A stretch of DNA of 64,000 nucleotides from assembly GCF_017315705.1 (NCBI RefSeq), contig NZ_JAFLRF010000009.1:186001-250000 (forward strand), written 5' to 3'. Of this stretch, positions 52,261-64,000 are shown piece by piece. The stretch's first letter is position 1. Every line of letters begins with the position of its first letter. A program made the position numbers and the translations under genes. The DNA comes from Trinickia mobilis. GTDB lineage: Bacteria > Pseudomonadota > Gammaproteobacteria > Burkholderiales > Burkholderiaceae. The notes beneath the pieces are model-generated. The model was not told where the DNA came from and made no database searches. It saw only the letters and a list, made by a program, of their open reading frames with translations.

Positions 52261-52382
52261 CATCGTCTAAAGACAACGCCCCCGTGCGCCGATAAATGTT
52301 CTGAACAGTCACGCCAGATTCGACATCTGCCGGCAAGATGGCAAAAAAGTGCGTGATTGCGGGGGTAGTCCTGCGGCATTAG

Positions 52383-53183
<801 letters not shown>

Positions 53184-53205
53184 TCGCCAGAAAACGCCTG
53201 AACGT

Positions 53206-53397
53206 ATGACCACCGTCGTGAAATGCCCGACTTGCGGCAAGCCAGTCCGCTGGGTACCGGAAAACCGCTTTCGCCCGTTCTGCTCGGAGCGCTGCAAACA
53301 GATCGATCTTGGCGCTTGGGCCAACGAGAAGTACAAGATCGGCGGCACCGACGAGGAACCGCCTTCCGACGATACCTCGCGCGGCGACCTCAACTAG
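53206..53397 (+). CDS. yacG: Zinc-binding DNA gyrase inhibitor YacG
   Basis: This 63-residue zinc protein has [10 protein letters not shown] and [14 protein letters not shown], the four-Cys YacG site. In E. coli it inhibits DNA gyrase. Start ATG 53206 is used and the acidic C-terminal tail is short. Confidence 0.96.
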   Translation: MTTVVKCPTCGKPVRWVPENRFRPFCSERCKQIDLGAWANEKYKIGGTDEEPPSDDTSRGDLN

Positions 53398-53477
53398 ACG
53401 AGAACACGCTCTTCGTCACGCTGGCGGCGTTGCGCTGTCAGCTTCACGGCTTTCGGAAACGAAACCGGCCGGCCGCA

Positions 53478-53909
53478 TCAATCGGCGGCCAGCCACGCCA
53501 GAACCGGGATCGTCGCCGGAAGCAGCGGTTCGACGGCGGCAGGCAGCCGCTCCCAACTGAATGCCTGCCCTTCGCGGCCGTGCGGCTCGCCTCTCCAGCC
53601 CGTCACCTTGCAGAAATAGAGCCGGACGTAAGCGTGCGGATAGTCGTGCTCGAGCGTATGCCAGCGATGGCACTCGGTGACGACGATGCCCAACTCCTCG
53701 TGCAATTCGCGCTCGAGCGCCGCCTCGACGGTTTCGCCCGGCTCGAGCTTGCCGCCCGGAAACTCCCAGTAGCCCTCGTACGGCTTGCCTGCCGGACGTT
53801 GCGCGAGCAAGTAGCGGCCGTCCGGCTGCACGAGCACGCCGACCGCTACCTCGGTCACCGGACGCGACGGCGCAGCCGCGCCGTCCTGAGTCTTCACGTC
53901 GCCCGTCAT
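53478..53909 (-). CDS. mutT: Nudix hydrolase, MutT type
   Basis: The 143-residue protein has the Nudix box GGKLEPGETVEAALERELHE. The preceding EVAVGVLVQPDGRYLLAQRP and WEFPGGK match MutT, which hydrolyses 8-oxo-dGTP, though other dNTP or nucleotide substrates are possible. The ATG at 53909 overlaps the stop of the upstream ATPase gene as ATGA. It converges with yacG. Confidence 0.88.
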   Translation of the reverse strand: MTGDVKTQDGAAAPSRPVTEVAVGVLVQPDGRYLLAQRPAGKPYEGYWEFPGGKLEPGETVEAALERELHEELGIVVTECHRWHTLEHDYPHAYVRLYFCKVTGWRGEPHGREGQAFSWERLPAAVEPLLPATIPVLAWLAAD

Positions 53910-54775
53910 GCCTGCGCCTTGCGACCCGACCAGTCGCGCGCGAATTGCCACGCGACACGTCCCGAGCGCGACCCGCGCTCCAGCGCCCAGACGAGCGCAT
54001 CGCCGCGCGCACTTTCGATCTCGGCGTCGTCGCAGCCGAAATGCCGCAGCCAGTGCGCGACGATACCCAGATAGTCGTCCTGCTTGAACGGGTAGAAGCT
54101 GACCCACAGGCCGAAGCGCTCGGACAGCGAGATCTTCTCTTCGACGACTTCGCCCGGATGAATCTCGCCGTCGGGCATGTGCTTGTACGTCTCGTTGTCG
54201 CTCATGTACTCGGGCAGCAGATGGCGGCGGTTCGACGTGGCGTAGATCAGAACGTTGTCGGACTGCGCGGCGACCGAGCCGTCCAGCGCCACTTTCAGCG
54301 CCTTGTAGCCCGATTCGCCCTCCTCGAACGAGAGGTCGTCGCAGAACACGATAAAGCGTTCGGGACGCTGCGAAATGAGGTCGACGATGTCGCCGAGATC
54401 GTGCAGGTCGTCCTTGTCGACTTCGATCAGACGCAGGCCGTCGGCCGCGTAGGCGTTGAGGCACGCCTTGATGAGCGACGACTTGCCGGTGCCGCGCGCG
54501 CCCGTCAGCAGCACGTTGTTCGACGGCTGCTTGTGCACGAACTGGCGCGTGTTTTGTTCGATCAGCGCCTTCTGGCGATCGATGTTTTGCAGGTCGTCGA
54601 GCGAGATGTTCGAAATGGCGGGCACCGGCTGCAGGTAGCCGCGGCCTTGCCGCTTGCGCCAGCGGAACGCGACCGCTGCCGACCAGTCGATTTGCGGCGA
54701 CCCCGGCGGCAGCATCGCTTCGAGGCGCCCGAGCAGCGCTTCGGCGCGCGTCAGGAAATGTTCGAGTTTATCCAT
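53906..54775 (-). CDS. DUF815-family AAA-type ATPase
   Basis: This 289-residue AAA-like ATPase has P-loop LLTGARGTGKSSLIKA, Walker B FIVFCDDLSFEEG and YATSNRRHLLPE (sensor 1). The family is widespread in proteobacteria with no defined role. It overlaps mutT by four bases, so the two may act together or only share expression. It starts 52 bases after argJ. Confidence 0.88.
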   Translation of the reverse strand: MDKLEHFLTRAEALLGRLEAMLPPGSPQIDWSAAVAFRWRKRQGRGYLQPVPAISNISLDDLQNIDRQKALIEQNTRQFVHKQPSNNVLLTGARGTGKSSLIKACLNAYAADGLRLIEVDKDDLHDLGDIVDLISQRPERFIVFCDDLSFEEGESGYKALKVALDGSVAAQSDNVLIYATSNRRHLLPEYMSDNETYKHMPDGEIHPGEVVEEKISLSERFGLWVSFYPFKQDDYLGIVAHWLRHFGCDDAEIESARGDALVWALERGSRSGRVAWQFARDWSGRKAQA

Positions 54776-54827
54776 GGTGGCATGCGGTCGGGGCGCCCGG
54801 TCCGAGCGGACCGGCGCCCGCGATCTA

Positions 54828-56069
54828 TCAGGAACGGTAGTCGGCGTTGATGCTCACGTAATCGTGCGACAGGTCGCAGGTCCAGATCGTCGCCTGCGCA
54901 TCGCCGCGGCCAAGCAGCACGCGAATCGTGATCTCGCTTTGCTTCATCACGCGCTGGCCGTCTTCTTCGCGGTAGTCGGGGTTGCGGCCGCCTTGTTTGG
55001 CGACGAGCACATCGTCGAGATAGAGGTCGATTTTCTCGACGTCCAGATCTGTGACGCCCGCGTAGCCGATCGCCGCGAGAATGCGTCCGAGGTTGGGGTC
55101 GGATGCATAGAAAGCCGTCTTCACGAGCGGCGAGTGGCCGATCGCGTACGCGATCTGGCGGCATTCGGGTACGCTCGAGCCGCCTTCGACCTGCACCGTC
55201 ATGAATTTCGTCGCCCCTTCGCCGTCGCGCACGATCAGTTGGGCGAGCGTCTGCGCGACTTCCGTCACGGCGTCGCGCAATGCGGCGTACGCGGGGGAAT
55301 CGGACGACGTCACGGCCGGCAGGCTCGACCTGCCCGACGCGATCAGGATGAACGAATCGTTCGTCGACGTATCGCCGTCGATCGTGATGCAGTTGAACGA
55401 GCGGTCGGCGACGTGCTTCACGAGCGCGTCCAGCACCGGCTGCGACACGGCCGCGTCGAACGCGAGGAAGCCCAGCATCGTCGCCATGTTCGGCTTGATC
55501 ATGCCGGCGCCCTTGCTGATGCCGGTCAGCGTGACCGTATGGCCGTCGATCGTCACCTGGCGCGAGGCGGCCTTCGGCAGCGTGTCGGTCGTCATGATCG
55601 CCTGCGCGGCGTCGTGCCAGTGCGCCGCCTTGCGATTTTCGAGCGCGGCGGGCAAGCCCGCCTTGAGGCGGTCGATCGGCAGCGGTTCGAGAATCACGCC
55701 CGTCGAAAACGGCAGCACTTGCTCCGGCGCGATACCGGCGAGCCGCGCGAGCTCCGCGCAAGTTTCATGCGCGTTCGCGAGGCCCGGTTCGCCGGTGCCC
55801 GCGTTCGCGTTGCCGGTGTTCACGACGAGCGCGCGAATGCCCTTGCCGCCCGCGCGCACGCGCTCGAGATGCTCGCGGCACACCGTCACCGGCGCCGCGC
55901 AGAAGCGGTTCGACGTGAATACGCCTGCCACCGCCGCGCCTTCATCGACGGAAATCACGAGGATGTCCTTGCGATTCGGCTTGCGGATATTCGCTTCCGC
56001 CCAACCGAGCGTGACGCCGGCGACGGGATGCAGTTGCTCAGGAGCGATCGAGGGGAAATTGACAGCCAT
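54828..56069 (-). CDS. argJ: Glutamate N-acetyltransferase/amino-acid N-acetyltransferase
   Basis: The enzyme makes N-acetylglutamate and recycles the acetyl group in arginine synthesis. ArgJ is autocleaved before the Thr of [14 protein letters not shown], which is present near residue 190. [23 protein letters not shown] and [12 protein letters not shown]-like motifs also fit. Its 413 residues are typical, and it lies in the usual spot after secA. Confidence 0.97.
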   Translation of the reverse strand: MAVNFPSIAPEQLHPVAGVTLGWAEANIRKPNRKDILVISVDEGAAVAGVFTSNRFCAAPVTVCREHLERVRAGGKGIRALVVNTGNANAGTGEPGLANAHETCAELARLAGIAPEQVLPFSTGVILEPLPIDRLKAGLPAALENRKAAHWHDAAQAIMTTDTLPKAASRQVTIDGHTVTLTGISKGAGMIKPNMATMLGFLAFDAAVSQPVLDALVKHVADRSFNCITIDGDTSTNDSFILIASGRSSLPAVTSSDSPAYAALRDAVTEVAQTLAQLIVRDGEGATKFMTVQVEGGSSVPECRQIAYAIGHSPLVKTAFYASDPNLGRILAAIGYAGVTDLDVEKIDLYLDDVLVAKQGGRNPDYREEDGQRVMKQSEITIRVLLGRGDAQATIWTCDLSHDYVSINADYRS

Positions 56070-56241
56070 GGTCGGGACCTATCGGACGGTGAAATGCCGG
56101 CTCATGGCGAGAATGCGGAGAGAACCGGCATCGATTGGTCGAGGCTGGCGGCTCGTCAAACAGCCGAACCGCCACGGAATCACGGACGCTCGTTGCGCGC
56201 GCGATCCGTGATCGATCGCTCGCGCAAAAGGCCGCGCACAA

Positions 56242-56276
56242 GCGAAAACGGCGCGCATTATGCGCGCCGTTTTCGC
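56242..56276 (-). terminator. Intrinsic terminator after secA
   Basis: A perfect 16-bp stem (GCGAAAACGGCGCGCA / TGCGCGCCGTTTTCGC) with loop TTA starts 3 bases past the secA stop. The T-run is inside the stem, so termination may be less tight than usual. Confidence 0.85.
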
Positions 56277-56278
56277 TG

Positions 56279-59095
<2,817 letters not shown>

Positions 59096-59368
59096 CGGAT
59101 CGGGTTTGCGTCGCGGCTTCGGCGGGAGCACAACGGGTGCGCCCGGGTTCGGAGGGCCTCGGCGGCTTATTCCATAAGTGAATTCGAATCGGGCATTTTA
59201 TCACGCGGGGCTGCTTCCGCCTGTGTCGGCGGCTAGACAGCACGGTACGCGCCGGCCCTCGCCGGCGCCCTTGCGGGCGCCACGGCGCCAGCGATTGCGC
59301 GCCCTGCGCGCGGTACAATGCGCGCATCGTCGCACGCATACGCCGCGACTGGGTGACACGAGTGTGAA

Positions 59369-59854
59369 ATGAGCCGCTTTTCGTCGTTTTCAAGGCCTTT
59401 TGGCCCGCCGCGGCCGCAACCGCTCGCCGAGGTTCTGACCCGCACCGATGCGTTCGCCGCCCTGCGCGCGGGCGTCGAGCAGATTGCCGCGCTCGAGCGC
59501 GATCTCAAGCAATTGCTGCCCGACTACCTGGCGACAAGCGTCGAGCCGGGCTTCATCAAGGACGGCGTCCTGTCTCTCTTTGCCGCGCACAACGCGCTGG
59601 CCGCGCGCCTGCGGCATCTCGAGCCGTCCCTTCTGGCCGACCTGCAACAGCGCGGCTGGGCTGTCAATGCGCTGAAGGTGCGGGTCCGGCCGCTGCCGGC
59701 GAAAGAGCCGCCGCCCATCAAGCAAGCGCGCATGACGCCGGCAGGGGCCGATGCGCTGCGCGAATTGAGCGATACGCTCGCTCCGTCCCCCTTGCAGGCC
59801 GCGCTTGCGAAAATGGCCGCGCGCCATCAGAAACCGCGCGGCGAAAAAAAATGA
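59369..59854 (+). CDS. DciA-like DUF721 protein
   Basis: The 161-residue protein belongs to DUF721/DciA, which loads the replicative helicase in bacteria lacking DnaC/DnaI. It has the basic, helical N-terminal region and VLSLFAAHNALAARLRHLEPSLL in the middle; the C-terminal tail is rich in Lys and Pro. Its place between lpxC and secA matches other proteobacteria with DciA. Activity is inferred. The stop codon lies inside the terminator stem. Confidence 0.85.
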   Translation: MSRFSSFSRPFGPPRPQPLAEVLTRTDAFAALRAGVEQIAALERDLKQLLPDYLATSVEPGFIKDGVLSLFAAHNALAARLRHLEPSLLADLQQRGWAVNALKVRVRPLPAKEPPPIKQARMTPAGADALRELSDTLAPSPLQAALAKMAARHQKPRGEKK

Positions 59855-59881
59855 GCGACCCGCTAGGACCGCTCATTTTTT
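59846..59881. terminator. Bidirectional intrinsic terminator between dciA-like gene and lpxC
   Basis: A perfect 12-bp stem (AAAAAATGAGCG / CGCTCATTTTTT) with a 12-base loop contains the dciA-like TGA (59852-59854). A- and T-runs on both strands let it also end the lpxC transcript. Confidence 0.92.
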
Positions 59882-59934
59882 GATCTACATCAGGGGCGCT
59901 GCTCGAACCTCGCGCGCCCGACTACGTGGAGCCA

Positions 59935-60852
59935 TCAGGCAAACGCCGTCTGTGCTTCGTAACCGAAGCCGCGCGGCGCATGCTTCACGTCTTCGAACGT
60001 GACGAGTTCGTATGCATCCTCGTGCGCGAGCAGCTCGCGCAACAGCGCGTTGTTCAGGCCATGTCCCGACTTGTACGCCGTGTACGACGCCAGCAGCGGA
60101 TGACCGACCACGTACAAATCGCCGATTGCGTCCAGCATCTTGTGCTTCACGAACTCGTCGTCGTAGCGCAGACCGTCGTTGTTCAAAATACGGTACTCGT
60201 CGAGCACGATCGCGTTATCCATGCTGCCGCCGCGCGCGAGGCCCAACTCGCGCATCATCTCGACTTCATGAGCGAAGCCGAACGTGCGCGCCCGCGCAAT
60301 GTCGCGGACATACGAGGTATTCGCGAAGTCGACTTCGAGCGCCTGACCGGTCTTGTCGACGGCAGGATGGCGGAAGTCGATCGTGAATTTGAGCTTGAAC
60401 CCGAAGTACGGATCGAGACGCGCGAACTTGTCGCCGTCGCGGATTTCGATCGGCTTCGTGACTTTGATGAACTTCTTCAGCGCGTTCTGCTCTTCGATGC
60501 CTGCCGACTGGATCAGGAACACGAACGATGCCGCGCTGCCGTCCATGATCGGGATTTCCTCGGCCGTCACGTCGACATAGAGGTTATCGATGCCGAGACC
60601 CGCGCAAGCCGACATCAGGTGCTCGACCGTCGAGACCCGCGCGCCGTCCTTCTGTAACACCGAAGCAAGGCGCGTATCGCCGATCGACATGGCCGACGCC
60701 GGGATATCCACGGGCGTAGGCAGATCGACGCGCGAAAACACGATGCCCGTGTTTTCCGCGGCGGGGCGAAGCGTCAAGTCGACCTTGCGGCCGGAGTGTA
60801 GGCCGATGCCGACCGTCTTGACGATCGATTTGATAGTGCGTTGCTTCAGCAT
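59935..60852 (-). CDS. lpxC: UDP-3-O-acyl-N-acetylglucosamine deacetylase
   Basis: This zinc deacetylase commits to lipid A synthesis. The zinc His motif is TVEHLMSA, with [11 protein letters not shown] and HGLNNAL completing the site. The ATG at 60852 gives 305 residues, the same as E. coli LpxC. It is monocistronic on the minus strand. Confidence 0.98.
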   Translation of the reverse strand: MLKQRTIKSIVKTVGIGLHSGRKVDLTLRPAAENTGIVFSRVDLPTPVDIPASAMSIGDTRLASVLQKDGARVSTVEHLMSACAGLGIDNLYVDVTAEEIPIMDGSAASFVFLIQSAGIEEQNALKKFIKVTKPIEIRDGDKFARLDPYFGFKLKFTIDFRHPAVDKTGQALEVDFANTSYVRDIARARTFGFAHEVEMMRELGLARGGSMDNAIVLDEYRILNNDGLRYDDEFVKHKMLDAIGDLYVVGHPLLASYTAYKSGHGLNNALLRELLAHEDAYELVTFEDVKHAPRGFGYEAQTAFA

Positions 60853-60906
60853 GGTGATTTCTATTCGATTGATAATCCCAATCGGGATTTTAACGCCATA
60901 GATCGG

Positions 60907-60912
60907 ATTATA
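60907..60912 (-). promoter_or_regulatory. Probable -10 box of lpxC
   Basis: On the minus strand TATAAT lies 55 bases before the lpxC ATG. The -35 region is weak. A small inverted repeat AATCCC/GGGATT (60874-60889) lies in the leader between. Confidence 0.55.
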
Positions 60913-60987
60913 CTCCATTCGCTCCGCTGCAGTGCGGAATGGACGTTTCAAACTGTTTCTTCTAATTACCCGCGCGAGAATGCGGAG

Positions 60988-61029
60988 CGGGCCGACACCC
61001 GGAATGGAGGCATTTCCGGTGTCGGCCCG
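60988..61029 (-). other. Hairpin between peroxiredoxin gene and lpxC
   Basis: CGGGCCGACACC at 60988-60999 and GGTGTCGGCCCG at 61018-61029 are perfect complements over 12 bp. There is no T-run after it on the minus strand, so it is a possible rho-dependent or structural element for the peroxiredoxin mRNA. Confidence 0.55.
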
Positions 61030-61088
61030 TATTACGGCCTGTCATAAAGGTCAGACCAAGCGTTGCCCAAGAGCAACGCCAGACGGCT

Positions 61089-61598
61089 TCATGACGGGCT
61101 CAGCGTGGCAAGCATGCTGGCCGCATCGCTGACTTCGAACTTGCCAGGTGCTTCGACGAAGAGCGCCTTGACCACGCCGTCGTCGACCACCATCGCGTAG
61201 CGCTGGGAACGGATTCCCATGCCGCGCGCCGACAAATCCTGCTCCAGACCGAGCGCCCGAGTGAAAGCTGCGCTTCCGTCCGCCATCATGCGCACCTTGC
61301 CCGCGGTGTGCTGATCGCGTCCCCAAGCGCCCATCACGAATGCATCGTTGACGGACACGCACCAGATTTCGTCGATGCCGGCCGCGAAAAAGCGCTCGGC
61401 ATGCTCGACATAACCCGGCACGTGCTTGGCCGAACACGTCGGCGTGAACGCGCCCGGCAACCCGAAGATCACCACGCGCTTGCCCGCCGTCAGTGCCTGC
61501 ACCTCGAAGCCGTTCGGCCCGAGGGTACAGCCCGCACGCTCGTCTTCGACAAACTCGAAGAGCGTCGCGCCAGGCAGCTTGTCGCCCACTTGAATCAT
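61089..61598 (-). CDS. Peroxiredoxin of Prx5 type
   Basis: This 169-residue thiol peroxidase has peroxidatic Cys55 in GAFTPTCSAKHVPGY and further Cys at 24 and 80, of which one may be the resolving Cys. It lies between ftsZ and lpxC, common in Burkholderia. It reduces peroxides with thioredoxin or glutathione/glutaredoxin; which is not readable here. Confidence 0.93.
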   Translation of the reverse strand: MIQVGDKLPGATLFEFVEDERAGCTLGPNGFEVQALTAGKRVVIFGLPGAFTPTCSAKHVPGYVEHAERFFAAGIDEIWCVSVNDAFVMGAWGRDQHTAGKVRMMADGSAAFTRALGLEQDLSARGMGIRSQRYAMVVDDGVVKALFVEAPGKFEVSDAASMLATLSPS

Positions 61599-61887
61599 GC
61601 TCGATCCTTCACATCGATGCTGTGCTCATCGACCTGCTCGTTGCCGCACTTGCCGCTCGTAAGCGCGCATTATTGCGCGTTTTCCCGCATTGCGCTCGGT
61701 GCGTCGTCAAAGTAGCGGCGGCACACCGGCCGCCCGCCATGCTTTTACGCTGCGGGCACCTGTCCCGGCCGCCTGTCCGAGAGGACGCGGCCTGATTCGC
61801 CGTTGCCGTTCGCCGCACCTCGCTCTTCGTTCGCAGGCACGCCGGATCACCACCGCGCGCCGCAGCGAACGCCCGAACCTTGCGCGG

Positions 61888-63081
61888 TCAGTCCGCCTGC
61901 TTGCGCAGGAACGCCGGGATGTCGTACGTGTCGACGCCCTTTTCCTGCAGCGCCTGCACGTGCGATGCCGCGGTTTCGCGCGAGTTGCGCCACACGGCCG
62001 GCGTATCGAGCGCACCGTAATCGGCGGTGTTCGCATGCGTCGACGCGTAGCTGTGCTGCATCGTGCTGATCGGCTGGTTGTCGGTGCCGGTGCGCAGGAG
62101 CGTCATCGGTGCCGACTGCTGCTTCTTCGCCGCGCGGCCAAGGCCCGTTGCGACCACCGTCACGCGCAGCGCGTCGCCCATCGCATCGTCGTACACGGCA
62201 CCGAAGATCACCGTGGCGTCGTCCGCCGCGTAGCTCTTGATCGTGTTCATCACTTCGCGCGTCTCAGACAGACGCAGCGAACGGCTCGACGTGATGTTCA
62301 CGAGCACGCCGCGCGCGCCCGACAGATCGACGCCTTCGAGCAGCGGGCTCGCCACGGCCTGTTCGGCCGCGAGGCGCGCGCGATCGACGCCGGCGACCGT
62401 CGCCGTGCCCATCATCGCCTTGCCTTGCTCGCCCATCACCGTCTTCACGTCTTCGAAGTCGACGTTCACGAGACCGTCGACATTGATGATTTCGGCGATG
62501 CCTGCGACGGCGTTGTTGAGGACGTCGTCTGCGCACTGGAAGCACTTGTCCATCTCGGCGTCATCGCCCATCACCTCGAACAGCTTGTCGTTCAGAACGA
62601 CGATCAGCGAGTCGACGTGATCCTCCAGTTGCTGCGAACCTGCTTCTGCGACGCGCATGCGCTTGCCGCCTTCGAACTCGAACGGCTTGCTGACGACGCC
62701 GACGGTCAGAATGCCCATCTCCTTCGCGATCTGCGCGACGACCGGAGCCGCACCCGTGCCAGTGCCGCCGCCCATGCCTGCGGTGATGAACACCATGTGC
62801 GCGCCGTTCAGGGCGTCGGCGATGCGTTCACGCGCTTCTTCCGCTGCCGCGCGGCCCATTTCCGGCTTGGCGCCTGCGCCGAGACCGGTGTTGCCGAGCT
62901 GAATCACGTTCGTTGCGCGCGAGCGCGACAGCGCCTGGGCGTCCGTGTTCATCACGATGAAATCGACGCCTTGCACGCCGCGATTGATCATGTGCTGCAC
63001 GGCATTGCCGCCAGCGCCACCGACGCCCACCACTTTGATGATGGTGCCGTTGGTTTCCGTTTCCAGCATCTGGAATTCCAT
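61888..63081 (-). CDS. ftsZ: Cell division GTPase FtsZ
   Basis: This tubulin homologue forms the division ring. The GTP-binding motif is [15 protein letters not shown], and [15 protein letters not shown] is the T7 region. The C-terminal tail ends [13 protein letters not shown], the site that binds FtsA, ZipA and ZapD. Its 397 residues are standard. GGAGG lies 4 bases before the ATG at 63081. ftsA is upstream with a 111-base spacer. Confidence 0.99.
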   Translation of the reverse strand: MEFQMLETETNGTIIKVVGVGGAGGNAVQHMINRGVQGVDFIVMNTDAQALSRSRATNVIQLGNTGLGAGAKPEMGRAAAEEARERIADALNGAHMVFITAGMGGGTGTGAAPVVAQIAKEMGILTVGVVSKPFEFEGGKRMRVAEAGSQQLEDHVDSLIVVLNDKLFEVMGDDAEMDKCFQCADDVLNNAVAGIAEIINVDGLVNVDFEDVKTVMGEQGKAMMGTATVAGVDRARLAAEQAVASPLLEGVDLSGARGVLVNITSSRSLRLSETREVMNTIKSYAADDATVIFGAVYDDAMGDALRVTVVATGLGRAAKKQQSAPMTLLRTGTDNQPISTMQHSYASTHANTADYGALDTPAVWRNSRETAASHVQALQEKGVDTYDIPAFLRKQAD

Positions 63082-63192
63082 GTTGCCTCCGTCAAGAAAA
63101 AAGACCTGCTGCTCGGCCGTTATTCGACAAGAGATCGGGCAACCCCTTGTCGCGCGCCAGCCGCCGGCACCGGCGCGAATTTCGAAAACCGT

Positions 63193-64000
63193 TTAGAAAT
63201 TGCCCAGGAACCAGTCCTTCATGCGCACGAAGACCTGGCCCATCGAACCCGACTGCACCGCGACCTTGCGGCCGCGCATCCGTTGCGAGCGCCCTTCGAC
63301 GAGCAGACCCATCGCCGTCGAATAGCGCGGATTGCGCACCACGTCCGCGAGACCGCCCGCGTACTCCGGCACGCCGATACGCACCGGCTTCAAGAAAATG
63401 TCCTCGCCGAGCTCGACCATGCCCGGCATCATCGACGCGCCGCCCGTCAGCACGACGCCCGAGCTCAGCAGCTCCTCGTAGCCCGACTCGCGCACCACCT
63501 GATGCACGAGCGAGAACAGCTCTTCGACGCGCGGCTCGACCACCGCCGCGAGCGCCTGGCGCGACAGCGTGCGCGGACCGCGTTCGCCCAAGCCGGGCAC
63601 TTCGATCATCTCGTCCGGATCGGCGAGCGCCTGCTTGGCGATGCCGTAGCTCACCTTGATGTCCTCGGCGTCCGGCGTCGGCGTGCGCAGCGCCATCGCG
63701 ATGTCGCTAGTGATCTGGTCGCCCGCGATCGGAATCACCGCGGTGTGGCGGATCGCGCCTTCGCTGAAGATCGCGATATCGGTCGTACCGCCGCCGATGT
63801 CGACGAGCACGACGCCCAGCTCCTTTTCGTCCTCGGTCAGCACCGCAAGCGACGACGCGAGCGGCTGCAGAATGAGGTCGTTCACTTCGAGCCCGCAGCG
63901 GCGCACGCACTTGACGATGTTCTGCGCCGCAGAAACGGCACCCGTCACGATATGCACCTTCACCTCAAGCCGTATGCCGCTCATGCCGATCGGCTCGCGC
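63193..64000 (-). CDS. ftsA: Cell division protein FtsA, C-terminal part only
   Basis: FtsA is the actin-like membrane anchor of the Z ring. The window contains about the last 268 residues, with VVLVDIGGGTTDIAIF (ATP phosphate 2 loop), VVLTGGASMMPGM and the C-terminal amphipathic helix VFVRMKDWFLGNF that binds the membrane. The start is beyond the right edge. The frame runs open through the window end. Confidence 0.97.
   Translation of the reverse strand, partial: REPIGMSGIRLEVKVHIVTGAVSAAQNIVKCVRRCGLEVNDLILQPLASSLAVLTEDEKELGVVLVDIGGGTTDIAIFSEGAIRHTAVIPIAGDQITSDIAMALRTPTPDAEDIKVSYGIAKQALADPDEMIEVPGLGERGPRTLSRQALAAVVEPRVEELFSLVHQVVRESGYEELLSSGVVLTGGASMMPGMVELGEDIFLKPVRIGVPEYAGGLADVVRNPRYSTAMGLLVEGRSQRMRGRKVAVQSGSMGQVFVRMKDWFLGNF

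Overview
The window is ordinary chromosomal DNA of a beta-proteobacterium of the family Burkholderiaceae (Burkholderia, Paraburkholderia, Caballeronia or Trinickia type). The evidence is high GC, an Ala/Lys-rich histone H1-like protein, ftsA-ftsZ-lpxC-dciA-secA-argJ gene order, zapD-yacG beside pilBCD, rplU-rpmA-obgE-proB, and rppH/proS head to head. I see no insertion sequence, prophage, CRISPR array or rRNA. One tRNA gene, tRNA-Pro(CGG), is present. Both ends cut genes: pgpA lacks its first codons on the left and ftsA lacks its N-terminal half on the right.

Bases 1-1800 hold pgpA, pncC and pyrF. Bases 1971-12365 form the one clearly accessory block: ten minus-strand genes in the order iclR-type regulator, dgoK, dgoA, SDR dehydrogenase, araF, araG, araH, second SDR dehydrogenase, SMP-30 lactonase, aldose 1-epimerase. 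Together they import a sugar by an arabinose/galactose-type ABC system and oxidise it by a De Ley-Doudoroff-like route (dehydrogenase, lactonase, [dehydratase not in the window], KDGal kinase, KDPGal aldolase) to pyruvate and glyceraldehyde 3-phosphate. A perfect 34-bp palindrome lies between the first SDR gene and araF and is the best candidate operator for the IclR-type regulator.

Bases 12836-18764 (minus) carry mpl, a YqiA esterase, an RNase II-family exonuclease, aroE and mtgA. Bases 18948-27258 (plus) carry an unassigned conserved gene, a TlpA-like thioredoxin, aroQ-accB-accC-prmA-DUF3426-tpx, a PfkB kinase and a glycine-zipper lipoprotein. The H1-like gene (minus) is followed by three successive hairpins. 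Then come nrdB and nrdA (minus) with long untranslated spacers; nrdA has a promoter overlapped by two NrdR-box-like sites. ampD, a PP0621-type small protein and a CcsA/YpjD membrane protein run away from ffh and hpt.

Bases 37964-45086 hold marC-proS (minus), rppH and a CNP1-like lipoprotein (plus), and the minus-strand set rplU-rpmA-obgE-proB. Bases 45344-53397 (plus) hold ispB, tRNA-Pro, a CorC/HlyC transporter-like protein, pilB-pilC-pilD, coaE, zapD and yacG. The rest is mutT-ATPase, argJ, secA (minus), a DciA-like gene (plus), lpxC, a Prx5-type peroxiredoxin, ftsZ and ftsA (minus), i.e. the distal end of the division/cell-wall cluster. Most genes are housekeeping. The observations worth follow-up are mainly regulatory: the 34-bp palindrome, the NrdR boxes, an orphan terminator with structured DNA upstream, the triple hairpin behind the H1 gene, and a terminator sitting directly in front of a TTG-started lipoprotein gene.
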